Of a stretch of DNA of 64,000 bases, positions 12,539 to 20,899 are shown piece by piece. The stretch covers positions 1-64,000 of the forward strand of contig NZ_MUHU01000009.1 of assembly GCF_002105195.1 (NCBI RefSeq), given 5' to 3'. Each line of letters begins with the position of its first letter. The stretch's first letter is position 1. The notes beneath the pieces are model-generated. The model was given only the letters and a program-made list of their open reading frames with translations, ran no database searches and had not been told where the DNA came from. Source of the stretch: Derxia lacustris. Its GTDB lineage: Bacteria; Pseudomonadota; Gammaproteobacteria; Burkholderiales; Burkholderiaceae_E. A program made the position numbers and the translations under genes.

Positions 12539-13048
12539 CTAATCGTCTTGTCTTGATTCCAAAGCAATCAGGAAACGGACGCTGTGGATGAAGCCAATGA
12601 AAATCAGAACAATTCGGCCTGAATCCAAAATGAACCAACGGTGTACCAGGGCGATTGTTTCGGCGTCCGTTGCCGCCAGCCTTCCGCGGTGAATTTCCCA
12701 GAGCTGAGCTATCATTGGCCAGAATACAGTTGGCGTAAATATCCAAATGACAATGAGGCTTGCAAACGAAGCCAGAATGATTTTTCGAGCTGGACTCCGC
12801 CATGCGAGCAACAAGGCGCCGATGTTGGCCAGCAAAAGAAGTGCGCTAAGCGGCTGAAAGAAATTGCCCGGATCAATCGGGTAATCTTTCCCGTAAGGCA
12901 AGTGCTGAAACGACGCTGGTGGCGAGGCGCCCCAGGCCGTCGCAAGCACCAGGAGGTCGAATATCTTCGCTCCCAGCGCAATTGCCCAGGCCGATACGAG
13001 AATCCAGGCAAGCCCAAACAGTGATTTGCTGGCAGAGAAATGCTTCAT
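12539..13048 (-). CDS. Hypothetical four-helix membrane protein
   Basis: A 169-residue integral membrane protein with about four hydrophobic helices: FGLAWILVSAWAIALGAKIF, ALLLLANIGALLLAW, IILASFASLIVIWIF and IVLIFIGFIHSVRFLIAL. Between the first two lies a short polar loop containing YPIDPGNFFQPL. The helix number and placing of the W/P/N-rich loop recall DUF1772-type small membrane proteins, but I do not recognise a specific family. It is on the minus strand and its codon use is AT-richer than the flanking genes, like its neighbour. No function is assigned. Its start is followed upstream by 180 bases without a gene. Confidence 0.6.
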   Translation of the reverse strand: MKHFSASKSLFGLAWILVSAWAIALGAKIFDLLVLATAWGASPPASFQHLPYGKDYPIDPGNFFQPLSALLLLANIGALLLAWRSPARKIILASFASLIVIWIFTPTVFWPMIAQLWEIHRGRLAATDAETIALVHRWFILDSGRIVLIFIGFIHSVRFLIALESRQDD

Positions 13049-13229
13049 GTTCCACCAAGGAAATGGAGGGTTGCGTCATGACTGCCATCCACGAGCGCCA
13101 GGGTGGGCCTTGCGATGCTGCTCGACACGGCAATTCCGCATTTCGAGCCTGAAGCAGGGCAAGTCGTTTCGACATCCCGTTTCGACATCACCCGCATGCC
13201 GAATGACGCGACTCTGCAAACGATGGCGC

Positions 13230-14009
13230 TTACTGATGATTCTGCGCGGTCGGTTCATAACATTGCGGATCGTCCGCTTTCAAGTCGGCGAGCTGGGTCT
13301 GGATTGACTTGATCTTCTGTTCATTGGTTTGGCGAAATACTGCAAGCACGTTGTTCGTGCTTTCGATGATGGGCCCCGATGCCTGAAACTGCTTTATTGC
13401 ATTCTGTGTTGGGCTCACAAGATTTGCCTGAGCCTCGCCAAGCTGGTTTTTCAGGGCATTGATGCGGTCTTGGGCTTCCGTGGCTTTGCGCAATTCTTCC
13501 TGAGCCCAAGCCTTCTCTGAATTTTCAACGACGGCTACCAGGTAGCCGAATACCCGAACACGATAATCCAGGCAAAGCTGTCTTCCCAGCGCCATGTCGA
13601 CATACTTTGTTCGCAGTTCTCGCAGTCTTGCGGCATTGATGTCCCGTCTTTCTCGTTCGTCCTGCGCCAATTTTTCTTCCCTTGCCTGTGACGCAACCGC
13701 CAGTCGCAATTTCTGGTCTTCATGATTGGCATTTACCTTGATCTGCTCCGTAGTGCAGTTGGTAATCATGGTTGCGATTGATACTCCGGCCGTTATAAGC
13801 CCGGGGATTACAGTCCCCAATCCGGCAATTCTAAGCAGGCTCTTCCAGGAGAAAATGCTTTCGGTCTGCGTTGGCGGTGGGGCTTCAGATGGCCGAGCCG
13901 GCGAGCCCGTTGATGCGTCGCCCGAAACTTCGGTTTTTGAATTCGGCGGCATCTCTGTTGAAGATGGAACGGATTCGTTCGCTTGAGGCTGGAATGGTGT
14001 CGGTGCCAT
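13230..14009 (-). CDS. Hypothetical membrane-anchored coiled-coil protein
   Basis: A 259-residue protein not assigned to a family. The first 60 residues are polar and Pro/Ser/Thr-rich. One hydrophobic segment (IAGLGTVIPGLITAGVSIA) follows, then a long charged helical region rich in Lys, Glu, Arg and Gln (about residues 95-250) that should form a coiled coil. Three cysteines are present near the ends of the helical part. The start is supported by GGAGG 10 bases upstream of the ATG. Codon use is AT-richer than in the organosulfur genes around it, which together with the neighbouring membrane protein suggests a later insertion. Confidence 0.6.
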   Translation of the reverse strand: MAPTPFQPQANESVPSSTEMPPNSKTEVSGDASTGSPARPSEAPPPTQTESIFSWKSLLRIAGLGTVIPGLITAGVSIATMITNCTTEQIKVNANHEDQKLRLAVASQAREEKLAQDERERRDINAARLRELRTKYVDMALGRQLCLDYRVRVFGYLVAVVENSEKAWAQEELRKATEAQDRINALKNQLGEAQANLVSPTQNAIKQFQASGPIIESTNNVLAVFRQTNEQKIKSIQTQLADLKADDPQCYEPTAQNHQ

Positions 14010-14296
14010 GATGAATTCCTCCAAATTGCCAGCAATGGGGATTCTGGAACCGTTGTGCTTTTGACATTCATGCCGCCCCGATATGCGTGCGGCGTCGCGA
14101 CATCCAGGGGGCAATCCGAGGCACAACTCGATGATTCATTCAGCTGGCCCATGATCGGAATGCCCCGCAGTGCGAGCAAGGACAGGCCAGCGATTGAAAT
14201 GCCGGAGCGATGGCTATTACTCCATCCTGACCCGCCCGACCATCGCTGGTAACACAAGGTACTGAATCGCTCGCAACAACCGCAGCTCGCCCCCGG

Positions 14297-14410
14297 CTAC
14301 TGCTGCGCCTCCGGCGGCAGCGCCGGCCAGCGCGCGTGCCCGTCGGCTGGCGCCAGCGTGAAATCGCTGCGGGTGCTCAGGCGGTCCTGGGCCGGCGTGA
14401 GTTGGGGATT
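14297..14410 (-). pseudogene. Possible C-terminal gene remnant
   Basis: On the minus strand this stretch reads LTPAQDRLSTRSDFTLAPAD followed by GHARWPALPPEAQQ and a TAG stop at 14299-14297. It looks like the natural C-terminus of a protein, with normal amino-acid composition. The frame loses protein character upstream, where it runs into the hairpin pair at 14418. No start or domain is visible, so it may be the tail of a gene cut by insertion or deletion. Parent family not recognised. Confidence 0.28.
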
Positions 14411-14417
14411 TGCATGG

Positions 14418-14484
14418 CAATTCCTGCAAGCGCAGGAACGGTGGGGCACATGGCTCAAGCCGGTTCCTGCGCCCGCAGGAATTT
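14418..14484. repeat. REPIN-like inverted pair of hairpins
   Basis: Two hairpins have the same 7-bp stem TTCCTGC/GCAGGAA and different 4-base loops: AAGC at 14428-14431 and GCCC at 14471-14474. Their flanks are mirror images: AATTCCTGC outside and GGAAC(C)GG inside. The whole element is therefore an inverted repeat of two REP-like units 43 bases apart. It abuts the stop codon of the monooxygenase gene on its right. This is the layout of a REP doublet (REPIN/BIME). No RAYT transposase is seen in the window. Confidence 0.55.
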
Positions 14485-15809
14485 CACTCCGCCTGCGGCA
14501 CCGTCAGTCCCAGCGTCTCGCGCAACGTGCTCCCCGCATACGCACTCCGAAACACCCCGCGCGCCTGCAACTCCGGCACCACCTTGTCGAGAAAGTCGCG
14601 CGCCCCGTCCGGCATGAAGGGCGGCAGCACCACAAACCCGTCGGCCGCCCGCTCGCGATACCAGCGCGCGAGCACGTCCGCCACCTGATCGGCGCTGCCT
14701 ACCGGCGCCAGGAAGGACAGGCTCTCGCCATACCACTTGCCCAGCTGGGCAAAGGTCAGCCCTTCGGCGATGGCCTTGCGCACCACCGCCTCGAAGCGGC
14801 CCTTGCTGCCGGTGATGCGGTCGGTGAAGTCGAACACCTTGCTGTCGGGGTCGTAGGCGCCCAGGTCGTGATTCATGCTGGCCGACATGAAGCTCAGGCC
14901 CGCGCGCGGCAGCACCAGCGCGCGCAGCTCGCGGTCCAGCTCGCGCGCCTCGCGCTCGGTGGCGCCGATCACCGGGACGATGCCCGGCAGGATGCGCACC
15001 TGCTCCGGGCTGCGGCCCAGCGCCGCGACCTCGGCCTTGAAGCTGCGGTAGAAGTCGCGTGCCTTCGCCTCGTCGGGCTGCACGCTGAAGATGACCTCGG
15101 CCCTGGCGGCCGCCACGCGCCGGAAGTCGTCCGACACGCCGGCCTGGATCAGCACCGGCCGGCCCTGGGGCGGGCGCGGCAGGTTGATCGGCCCCTTCAC
15201 CCGGAAGAACTCGCCCGCATGGTCGATGGCGCGCAACCGGCTCGCATCGCCGTAAACGCCGCTCGCCTTGTCGGCAATCTCCCAGCCGGGCAGCCAGCTG
15301 TCCCACAGCGCCTGCACCACCTCGATGAACTCGGCCGCGCGGCGGTAGCGCTCGCCGTGCTCCAGGTGCTGCGCGAGGCCATGATTGCGCGCCTCGCCGT
15401 CGCTGACCGAGGTGACCACGTTCCAGCCGGCGCGCCCGCCGCTCAGATGGTCGAGGCTCGCGAGCATGCGGGCCACGGTGTAGGGCTGGCTGTAGCTCGA
15501 CGACACCGTGCCGGCCAGCCCGATGCGCGTGGTGACGCCGGCCAGCGCCGCCAGCGCGGTGAGCGGCTCGGCATGGCCGCCGATGGCGCGCGTCTCCACG
15601 GTCGACGCAAAGCTGCCGCCGTGGATGTCGTCGAGCGCGAGCTTGTCGGCGATGAACAGCGTGTCGATGCAAGCGCTTTCGGCATGCAGCGCCAGCGCGC
15701 GCAGCGCGGCCAGATCGGGCGGTTGCGGCGCGGCCGCGCGCGGATGGCGCCAGCCGCCCAGATGCGTGCCGGCGTCGGACACGAACAGCGCCAGATTCAT
15801 CGACGACAT
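14484..15809 (-). CDS. FMN-dependent LLM-class monooxygenase (NtaA/SnaA/DszA family), second paralogue
   Basis: A 441-residue luciferase-like flavin monooxygenase of the DszA/NtaA/SnaA branch. It begins with MNLALFVSDAGTHLGGWRHP. The family block TRIGLAGTVSSSYSQPYTVAR with GRAGWNVVTS comes at about residues 95-135, and IQAGVSDDFRR later. The start was set at the ATG 8 bases past the stop of the upstream gene; the in-frame extension further upstream is Arg/Cys-rich and overlaps that gene. It is the second cistron of a two-gene minus-strand operon with another DszA-like enzyme. Substrate unknown. It is clearly diverged from the paralogues at 7-8 kb and 16-17 kb, so the three probably act on different organosulfur compounds. 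Confidence 0.87.
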   Translation of the reverse strand: MSSMNLALFVSDAGTHLGGWRHPRAAAPQPPDLAALRALALHAESACIDTLFIADKLALDDIHGGSFASTVETRAIGGHAEPLTALAALAGVTTRIGLAGTVSSSYSQPYTVARMLASLDHLSGGRAGWNVVTSVSDGEARNHGLAQHLEHGERYRRAAEFIEVVQALWDSWLPGWEIADKASGVYGDASRLRAIDHAGEFFRVKGPINLPRPPQGRPVLIQAGVSDDFRRVAAARAEVIFSVQPDEAKARDFYRSFKAEVAALGRSPEQVRILPGIVPVIGATEREARELDRELRALVLPRAGLSFMSASMNHDLGAYDPDSKVFDFTDRITGSKGRFEAVVRKAIAEGLTFAQLGKWYGESLSFLAPVGSADQVADVLARWYRERAADGFVVLPPFMPDGARDFLDKVVPELQARGVFRSAYAGSTLRETLGLTVPQAE

Positions 15810-15816
15810 GCGCGCC

Positions 15817-17166
15817 TCAGCCGGCGCTGGCGGCGGTTTCGGCCGCGGCCTGCACAAAGCGGTTGGCCGGGCGCGGCAGGCCCAGATGACCGCGCAGCGT
15901 GTCGGCCGCGTAGTCGGTCTTGAACAGGCCGCGCTCGCGCAGGATCGGCAGCACCAGCTCGACGAAGCTTTCCAGCTCGCCCGGCAGCGACGCAAAGAAC
16001 ACGAAGCCGTCGGCCGCGCGGCCGTCGAACCAGCGCTGGATGCTGTCGGCCACCTTGGTCGGCGTGCCGACGAATTCGCGGCCCGGCGCCAGCACCCGCA
16101 GCGCGGCTTCGCGCAGCGTCAGGTTCTCGTCGCGCACCCAGCGCAGGATGCGGTCGGACTGGCTCTGGTTGCTCTGCTTGCCCAGCGCCACCACCGCGTC
16201 GACCGGGAAGGGCGCATCGAGCGGGTACTGACCAAAGTCGTGATCGTCGAAGGAGCGCGCCAGCGCCGGCAGCGCATCCTCGATGCGGATCAGCGCCAGC
16301 ACCTCGTCGAACTTGCGCTCGGCCTCGGCCTCGTCGCGGCCCACGATCACGCGCAGCGCCGGCAGCACCGCGAGCTGGTCGGCATCGCGGCCAAAGCCGG
16401 CGGCGCGCCGCTTGACGTCGGCGTAGTAGGCCGCCTGTTCCTCGAATGCGCCGCCGCCGGCAAAGATCGCGTCCGCATGCTTCGACGCGAAATTGCGGCC
16501 GTCCTCCGACGCGCCGGCCTGGAAGATCACCGGATGGCCCTGCGGCGCGCGGCGGATGTTGAGCGGCCCCTTCACCGAGAAATGCGGCCCCTTGTGATTG
16601 AGCGTGTGCAGCTTGGCCGGATCGAAGAAGCGGCCGGTCTGGCGGTCGGCGATGACCGCGTCGTCCTCCCACGAGTCCCACAGGCCGCGCACCGTGTCGA
16701 GATGCTCGGCCGCGATGCCGTAGCGCACGTCATGCGCCGGATGCTCGGGCTTGCCGTAGTTGTCGGCGCTGCCCGACAGCCAGGACGTGACCACATTCCA
16801 GCCCGCGCGGCCCTTGCTGATGTGGTCGAGCGAGGCGAACTGGCGCGCCACGGTGTAGGGCTCGCTGTAGCTCACGGTCACGGTGCCGACCAGGCCGATG
16901 CGGCTGGTGACGGTGGCCAGCGCCGACAGGATGGTCAGCGGCTCGAAGCGCGTGAGGTAGTGCGGGCTGGAGCGCTCGTTGATGCTCACGCTGTCGGCCA
17001 CGAACAGAAAGTCGAACTTCGCGGCCTCGGCCAGCTGGGCCTGGTAGCGGTAGAAATCGATGTCGGTGCTGGCCAGCGGATTGGCCTGCGGATGGCGCCA
17101 GTCGCTCCAGCCGGCGCCGACGCCGTGGAGGATGAAGCCGAGCTTGAGTTGGCGGGGAGCGGTCAT
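15817..17166 (-). CDS. FMN-dependent LLM-class monooxygenase (NtaA/SnaA/DszA family), third paralogue
   Basis: A 449-residue luciferase-like monooxygenase. It starts MTAPRQLKLGFILHGVGAGW and contains TSRIGLVGTVTVSYSEPYTVAR with GRAGWNVVTSW at about residues 95-135, FDFLFVADS near residue 55, and IFQAGASEDGR near residue 230, all typical of the NtaA/SnaA/DszA branch. Motif by motif it is closer to the 7-8 kb enzyme than to its operon partner. It is the first gene of the pair and its stop lies 8 bases before the next start. The enzyme needs reduced FMN from a reductase not found here. The role in organosulfur cleavage is inferred from family and island context. Confidence 0.88.
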   Translation of the reverse strand: MTAPRQLKLGFILHGVGAGWSDWRHPQANPLASTDIDFYRYQAQLAEAAKFDFLFVADSVSINERSSPHYLTRFEPLTILSALATVTSRIGLVGTVTVSYSEPYTVARQFASLDHISKGRAGWNVVTSWLSGSADNYGKPEHPAHDVRYGIAAEHLDTVRGLWDSWEDDAVIADRQTGRFFDPAKLHTLNHKGPHFSVKGPLNIRRAPQGHPVIFQAGASEDGRNFASKHADAIFAGGGAFEEQAAYYADVKRRAAGFGRDADQLAVLPALRVIVGRDEAEAERKFDEVLALIRIEDALPALARSFDDHDFGQYPLDAPFPVDAVVALGKQSNQSQSDRILRWVRDENLTLREAALRVLAPGREFVGTPTKVADSIQRWFDGRAADGFVFFASLPGELESFVELVLPILRERGLFKTDYAADTLRGHLGLPRPANRFVQAAAETAASAG

Positions 17167-17469
17167 GAAAGCCTCGCGAATGAGTGCGGACGGGCGGCGC
17201 CGCAGCGCCGTGCAGAGAACGACCGACGCATTCTGGGATGGGCTTTACATGCGCGTTATAGATGATTTGCAAATGCAAAGATGCAATCAGCGCATTTTAT
17301 GAGCGGCCGGACATGATCCGGATGCTTGACGCGGACGCCGGCGGGCGGGCCGTGCCGGGTGCCTGTGGCGCGCCGGCCGCAGTGGCTGCCGGCCTGCCGG
17401 GCGGCGCTGATGCATTTGCGGCGTGCAACCTCGACCATTTCGCGCCAGGCTGCGGCAATTCGCGCAAGC
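17167..17469. other. Intergenic region upstream of the two-monooxygenase operon
   Basis: About 300 bases without a convincing gene. The AT-rich part near 17240-17300 (TTTGCAAATGCAAAGATGCAA with a repeated ATGCAAA/GATGCAA theme) probably holds the minus-strand promoter of the monooxygenase pair. The motif shared by the other organosulfur promoters was not seen here. Confidence 0.35.
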
Positions 17470-17498
17470 GCCATTGGGATTGAAGCAATCCCAATGGC
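17470..17498 (-). terminator. 13-bp perfect hairpin downstream of the MDR reductase gene
   Basis: GCCATTGGGATTG (17470-17482) pairs perfectly with CAATCCCAATGGC (17486-17498) around a 3-base loop. It lies 30 bases after the stop codon of the minus-strand reductase gene. There is no T-tract on either side, so it may be a transcript-end stabilising hairpin rather than a strict Rho-independent terminator. Confidence 0.5.
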
Positions 17499-17527
17499 TG
17501 GACATATCGAATAAATAGGGGCTGCGG

Positions 17528-18532
17528 TTATTCCCTGACCTGCACCACGACCTTGCCTTTGGCGCGTCCCTGATCCAGGTATTCGAGTGCTTCCTTGGCT
17601 TTCTCGAACGGAAACACCTTGTCGATCACCGGTCGAATGCATTCCGATTCGAGGAGTTTGCCGATTTCGGCGAGCTGGTCGCCATCGGGATGCACGAACA
17701 GGAACGAGTAGTTGACTTCCCGTTTCTCTGCGAGGCGCATGATTTTCCGGCTCATCATGCCGAACACGAAAGCAAGAAAGACGTTCAATCGCCGCAGGCG
17801 GGCAAATGCAGCATCCAGTGGACCGACGAGAGAAACGATCTTGCCTCCGGGTTTGAGGATATCGATGGATTTCTCGACCACGTCGCCCCGCAGCGTGCCC
17901 AGCACCACGTCATAACCCCGCAGCACCTGCTCGAATTCCTGCTTTCGGTAATCGACGACTTCGTCCGCGCCCAGCCGGGTTACCAGCGGGACATTGTCCG
18001 TGCTGGTGGTCGTCCCCACCCGGGCTCCAAAGTGCCTTGCCAGCTGGATCGCAAATGTGCCGATGCCGCCGGCACCGGCGGGAATGAAGACTTTCTGACC
18101 GGCGCGGATATCGGCCCGGTTCTTCAGGGCTTGCCATGAGGTCAGCCCGACCATCGGAATGGATGCCGCCTGCACGAAGTCGAGATTGGCCGGCTTGAGC
18201 GCGGCGACGCTTTCCGGCACCGCCGCGAATTCCGCCAGTGAACCCCGATCCAGATCGAAAAGGCTGGCAAAGATTGCGTCGCCCGGCTTGAAACGCGTGA
18301 CACGGCTGCCGACCTCGGTCACCACGCCGGCAATATCGCTGCCGAGCGTGGCCGGCAACCGGAATTTGAGGATCGGCTTGAATGTTCCCTTGGGAATCAT
18401 GTTGTCGATCGGATTGAGTCCCGCCGCGTGGACCCGGACCAGCAATTCATTGGGCTTTATCGCGGGGAGGGGAACATCGGCAAATCCGATATCGGGCGAT
18501 TTGCCATAACGTCTCAAGGTGAGTGCTTTCAT
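17528..18532 (-). CDS. Zinc-independent MDR NADP-dependent oxidoreductase (quinone reductase type)
   Basis: A 334-residue medium-chain dehydrogenase/reductase of the quinone oxidoreductase branch. It has the GroES-like N-terminal domain (LLVRVHAAGLNPIDNMIPKG), the nucleotide-binding motif AGAGGIGTFAIQLARHFGA at about residues 150-168, and a C-terminus ending in GKVVVQVRE. The structural zinc cysteines of alcohol dehydrogenases are absent, as in quinone and enone reductases. It is the last gene of a four-gene minus-strand operon (SDR, hydrolase, SCP2-like, this gene) under the divergent TetR gene. The start chosen is the ATG opening the MKALTLRRYG strand; GGAGGG lies upstream at a longish distance, so the extended start 51 bases earlier cannot be excluded. 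Confidence 0.85.
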   Translation of the reverse strand: MKALTLRRYGKSPDIGFADVPLPAIKPNELLVRVHAAGLNPIDNMIPKGTFKPILKFRLPATLGSDIAGVVTEVGSRVTRFKPGDAIFASLFDLDRGSLAEFAAVPESVAALKPANLDFVQAASIPMVGLTSWQALKNRADIRAGQKVFIPAGAGGIGTFAIQLARHFGARVGTTTSTDNVPLVTRLGADEVVDYRKQEFEQVLRGYDVVLGTLRGDVVEKSIDILKPGGKIVSLVGPLDAAFARLRRLNVFLAFVFGMMSRKIMRLAEKREVNYSFLFVHPDGDQLAEIGKLLESECIRPVIDKVFPFEKAKEALEYLDQGRAKGKVVVQVRE

Positions 18533-18607
18533 GTTGTTCTCGATTCCCTCCGGGGCGACATTCAGGTCAGTCACCGCGTGCAAGCCGCCGATGGCGACGG
18601 CGATATC

Positions 18608-19006
18608 TCACAAAGCAATTCGGTCGCAGGGCGCGACGACCTTGGGCGGTTGCAGGAATGCCGTCAGGCCCTGAAACCACATCACTTCCTGGAAATTGCC
18701 GCTGATCGTCAGTTCCTTGTTGCCGAGTCCCCTCAGGAAAGCGGCCTGGCTTTCCCCGGCGGTCAGGATTGCGAATCCTTTCGCGGCATTGCTGAAGCTC
18801 AGGGTGAACTCGGGATGCGCCGTCAGTCCGGCAAACGAACGGATCGCGCCGTCGCGGATGACGTAATGGCGACCGGCGCCGGACACCGTGCGGATCTGGA
18901 ACACCAGAATCTTTCCCTCGACATAGCGCGCGCAGTCGGGGTTGTGCGTGATCTGCCGTTGAAGGAGTCGGGCGAATGCCCACAGCAGCAACTTGAACTT
19001 GAGCAT
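18608..19006 (-). CDS. SCP2-like sterol/lipid-carrier domain protein
   Basis: A 132-residue protein that reads as a single SCP-2-like domain. It has an N-terminal helix (LLLWAFARLLQRQI), a beta-meander with GRHYVIRDGAIRSFAGL and PEFTLSFSNAAKGFAIL, and a closing helix GNKELTISGNFQEVMWFQGL. Such domains bind hydrophobic ligands in the cytoplasm; bacterial stand-alone versions accompany lipid, steroid or ubiquinone-type metabolism. It sits between the alpha/beta hydrolase and the MDR reductase with gaps of 53 and 75 bases, so it is likely co-transcribed. The operon may handle a hydrophobic substrate. Family call is from fold-like patterns and moderately sure. Confidence 0.65.
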   Translation of the reverse strand: MLKFKLLLWAFARLLQRQITHNPDCARYVEGKILVFQIRTVSGAGRHYVIRDGAIRSFAGLTAHPEFTLSFSNAAKGFAILTAGESQAAFLRGLGNKELTISGNFQEVMWFQGLTAFLQPPKVVAPCDRIAL

Positions 19007-19059
19007 CGCAAGGGTCTCTGGATCGGGGAATTGCGGGAGCGATGACTGCCGTGTGGCCG

Positions 19060-19905
19060 TCACTCGCCAAGAAAGTGCGTGACGTGATGCAGGAAGCGCT
19101 GCGGGCACTGGAACTGCGCGGCGTGACCGCAATCCGGGTAGAGGAACAACTGGGCGTTCGGCAGGTTGCGGGCCATGTAGAACGAGTTGACGGTCGGGAT
19201 CATCACGTCGTTCACGCCGTTGAGAATGAAGGTGGGCTGCCGGATGCCGCGCAGGTAGGCAAAGGGATCGTCCTCCGACAGCCTGGGCAGATAGAACATG
19301 TTGGCTTCGATCTGCGCGTTGGCGACCTCCGGCGACGAGGGCGGGTCCTGGTCGATGCGCCGATGACGGCGTTGCCAGAATTCGCGCGCTGCCTGCTCGG
19401 CTTGCGCCGACCGACCGAAGAACAGGTACCGGAAGTCCTCGAAGACCGGAACGGGCCGTGGCGCCGTGGTCAGCACTTGCGGTTCCATGTCGGGATTGCC
19501 GCCGCGCGGGCCGGTGCCCAGCAGCATCAGCTTGCGCACCAGCCCGGGATGGCGCCATGTCAGGTCCAGTGCCTGGAAGCCGCCGAGCGAAAAGCCCAGG
19601 GCGTCGATCTGCGCCAAGCCCAGTGCACGCACGGCTGCCGCCGCGTCATCTGCCATGTCCTCGATGCGGGTGCGGGGCGTACCGCCGGAAGACGCGACGC
19701 CACGGCCGTTGAAGAGGATGACTTCGCGGTCTGCGGCCAGACCGTCCGTCATCAGCGGGTCCCAGTGGTCCATGCCGCCGCGAAAGTGCTGCAGGAACAG
19801 CAGGGGCGGTTGCGAGGTGCCGGTATTGCCCCAGCGGCGGTAGGCGAATCGAGCGCCATCGACCTCCACGAACCGGGTCGGCGCGGTCAGATGCGTGTGA
19901 GACAT
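19060..19905 (-). CDS. Alpha/beta hydrolase
   Basis: A 281-residue alpha/beta-fold hydrolase. The nucleophile elbow is G-F-S106-L-G-G. The acidic residue is likely the Asp in GVNDVMIP near residue 230, and the catalytic His is in CGHAAQF near residue 262. The oxyanion region FLQHFRGGMDHWDPL near residue 38 is typical of the haloperoxidase/esterase subgroup. It probably hydrolyses an ester or lactone. It is second in the TetR-controlled operon, with gaps of 45 and 53 bases to its neighbours. The exact substrate cannot be read from the sequence. Confidence 0.85.
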   Translation of the reverse strand: MSHTHLTAPTRFVEVDGARFAYRRWGNTGTSQPPLLFLQHFRGGMDHWDPLMTDGLAADREVILFNGRGVASSGGTPRTRIEDMADDAAAAVRALGLAQIDALGFSLGGFQALDLTWRHPGLVRKLMLLGTGPRGGNPDMEPQVLTTAPRPVPVFEDFRYLFFGRSAQAEQAAREFWQRRHRRIDQDPPSSPEVANAQIEANMFYLPRLSEDDPFAYLRGIRQPTFILNGVNDVMIPTVNSFYMARNLPNAQLFLYPDCGHAAQFQCPQRFLHHVTHFLGE

Positions 19906-19950
19906 CGATCGGGTTGTCCTTGAATGAGCGGGCTCGGAAATCCGGCGCGT

Positions 19951-20739
19951 TCAGGACTGCGCCCGATAGCGCTCGGCCGCGTGGGCTTGCCGGATGTCGG
20001 CGAGCAGCGCCTGACGCGTCTGGTCCAGGGCATCCCAGCGCTCCGCCACATGCAGCGGCGGGATCGTGACCAGCTCGCGGCGGTCGAAGCCGACCAGGGC
20101 CGCATCGACCAGCTCGCCGACCTCCATCACCTCAGAGAGCGTGTTGACGTCGATGCCGGCGCGGCCCCAGATCTCCGTGCGGGTCGCCGCCGGCAGCACG
20201 GCCTGCACATGGACGCCCTTGGGCGCCAGTTCCAGGTTCAGGCCCTGGGACAGGAACAGCACGAAGGCCTTGGTGGCGCCGTAGATCGACATGCCGAACT
20301 CGGGCGCGAAGCCCACCACCGAGCCGACGTTGACGATTGCACCGCTGCCGGATTGCGCGAAGCGGGGCGCCACGGCGGCGGCCAACCGGGTGAGCGCCGT
20401 GACGTTGAGGCTGAGCAACTGGTCGATGCCCGGCGCGGACTGCTGCAGGAACCCGCCCGACTGCGCGATGCCGGCGTTGTTGATCAGGATGCCGATGCGG
20501 GCGTCGTCGCGCAGGCGTGCCTCGACGGCCGCGAGGTCGGCCGGCTCGGTGAGATCGGCTTGCAGCACATCGACGGCGACCTTGGCTTCATCGCGCAGGC
20601 GCGTTGCCAGTGCATCCAGTCGTGCCTTGTCGCGCGCGACCAGTACCAGGTCGTGACCCCGGCGGGCGAAGCGCTCGGCATAGGTGGCGCCGATGCCGCT
20701 GGAGGCGCCGGTGATGAGGACGGTGGGCTGGGTGCTCAT
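19951..20739 (-). CDS. Short-chain dehydrogenase/reductase (SDR)
   Basis: A 262-residue classical SDR. The cofactor motif TGASSGIG stands at residues 10-17, and VLVARDKARL after the second strand suggests NADP preference. NNAG is present in ILINNAGIAQSGG, and the catalytic Ser and Y-x-x-x-K occur in VNVGSVVGF and SIYGATKAFV. The start is the ATG directly before the Rossmann strand, behind an AGAGAG run; the upstream extension has no protein character. It is first in the operon and divergent from the TetR gene, whose product probably represses it. Confidence 0.88.
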   Translation of the reverse strand: MSTQPTVLITGASSGIGATYAERFARRGHDLVLVARDKARLDALATRLRDEAKVAVDVLQADLTEPADLAAVEARLRDDARIGILINNAGIAQSGGFLQQSAPGIDQLLSLNVTALTRLAAAVAPRFAQSGSGAIVNVGSVVGFAPEFGMSIYGATKAFVLFLSQGLNLELAPKGVHVQAVLPAATRTEIWGRAGIDVNTLSEVMEVGELVDAALVGFDRRELVTIPPLHVAERWDALDQTRQALLADIRQAHAAERYRAQS

Positions 20740-20802
20740 GGTTTCTCTCTTTGCAGGTTGCTGGTGGCTTCGGTCGGGACGTGGCGTTGGAACGGAAGCA
20801 AT

Positions 20803-20850
20803 GATTACGATCATAATCTAAAAAGTCAAGCTTTTGATGATGATCGTCAT
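20803..20850. promoter_or_regulatory. Paired palindromic operators between SDR operon and TetR gene
   Basis: Two related imperfect palindromes lie in the 160-base divergent region. GATTACGATCATAATC (20803-20818) is 14/16 symmetric and ATGATGATCGTCAT (20837-20850) is 12/14 symmetric. Both centre on CGATCA/TGATCG, and their centres are 33 bases apart, close to three helical turns. This fits two dimers of the adjacent TetR-type repressor. The region between is AT-rich and may hold both promoters. Confidence 0.6.
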
Positions 20851-20899
20851 GAATGTATAGTCGGGCCTTCATGCAGGCATCAACTCAGGTGGTCGATCA

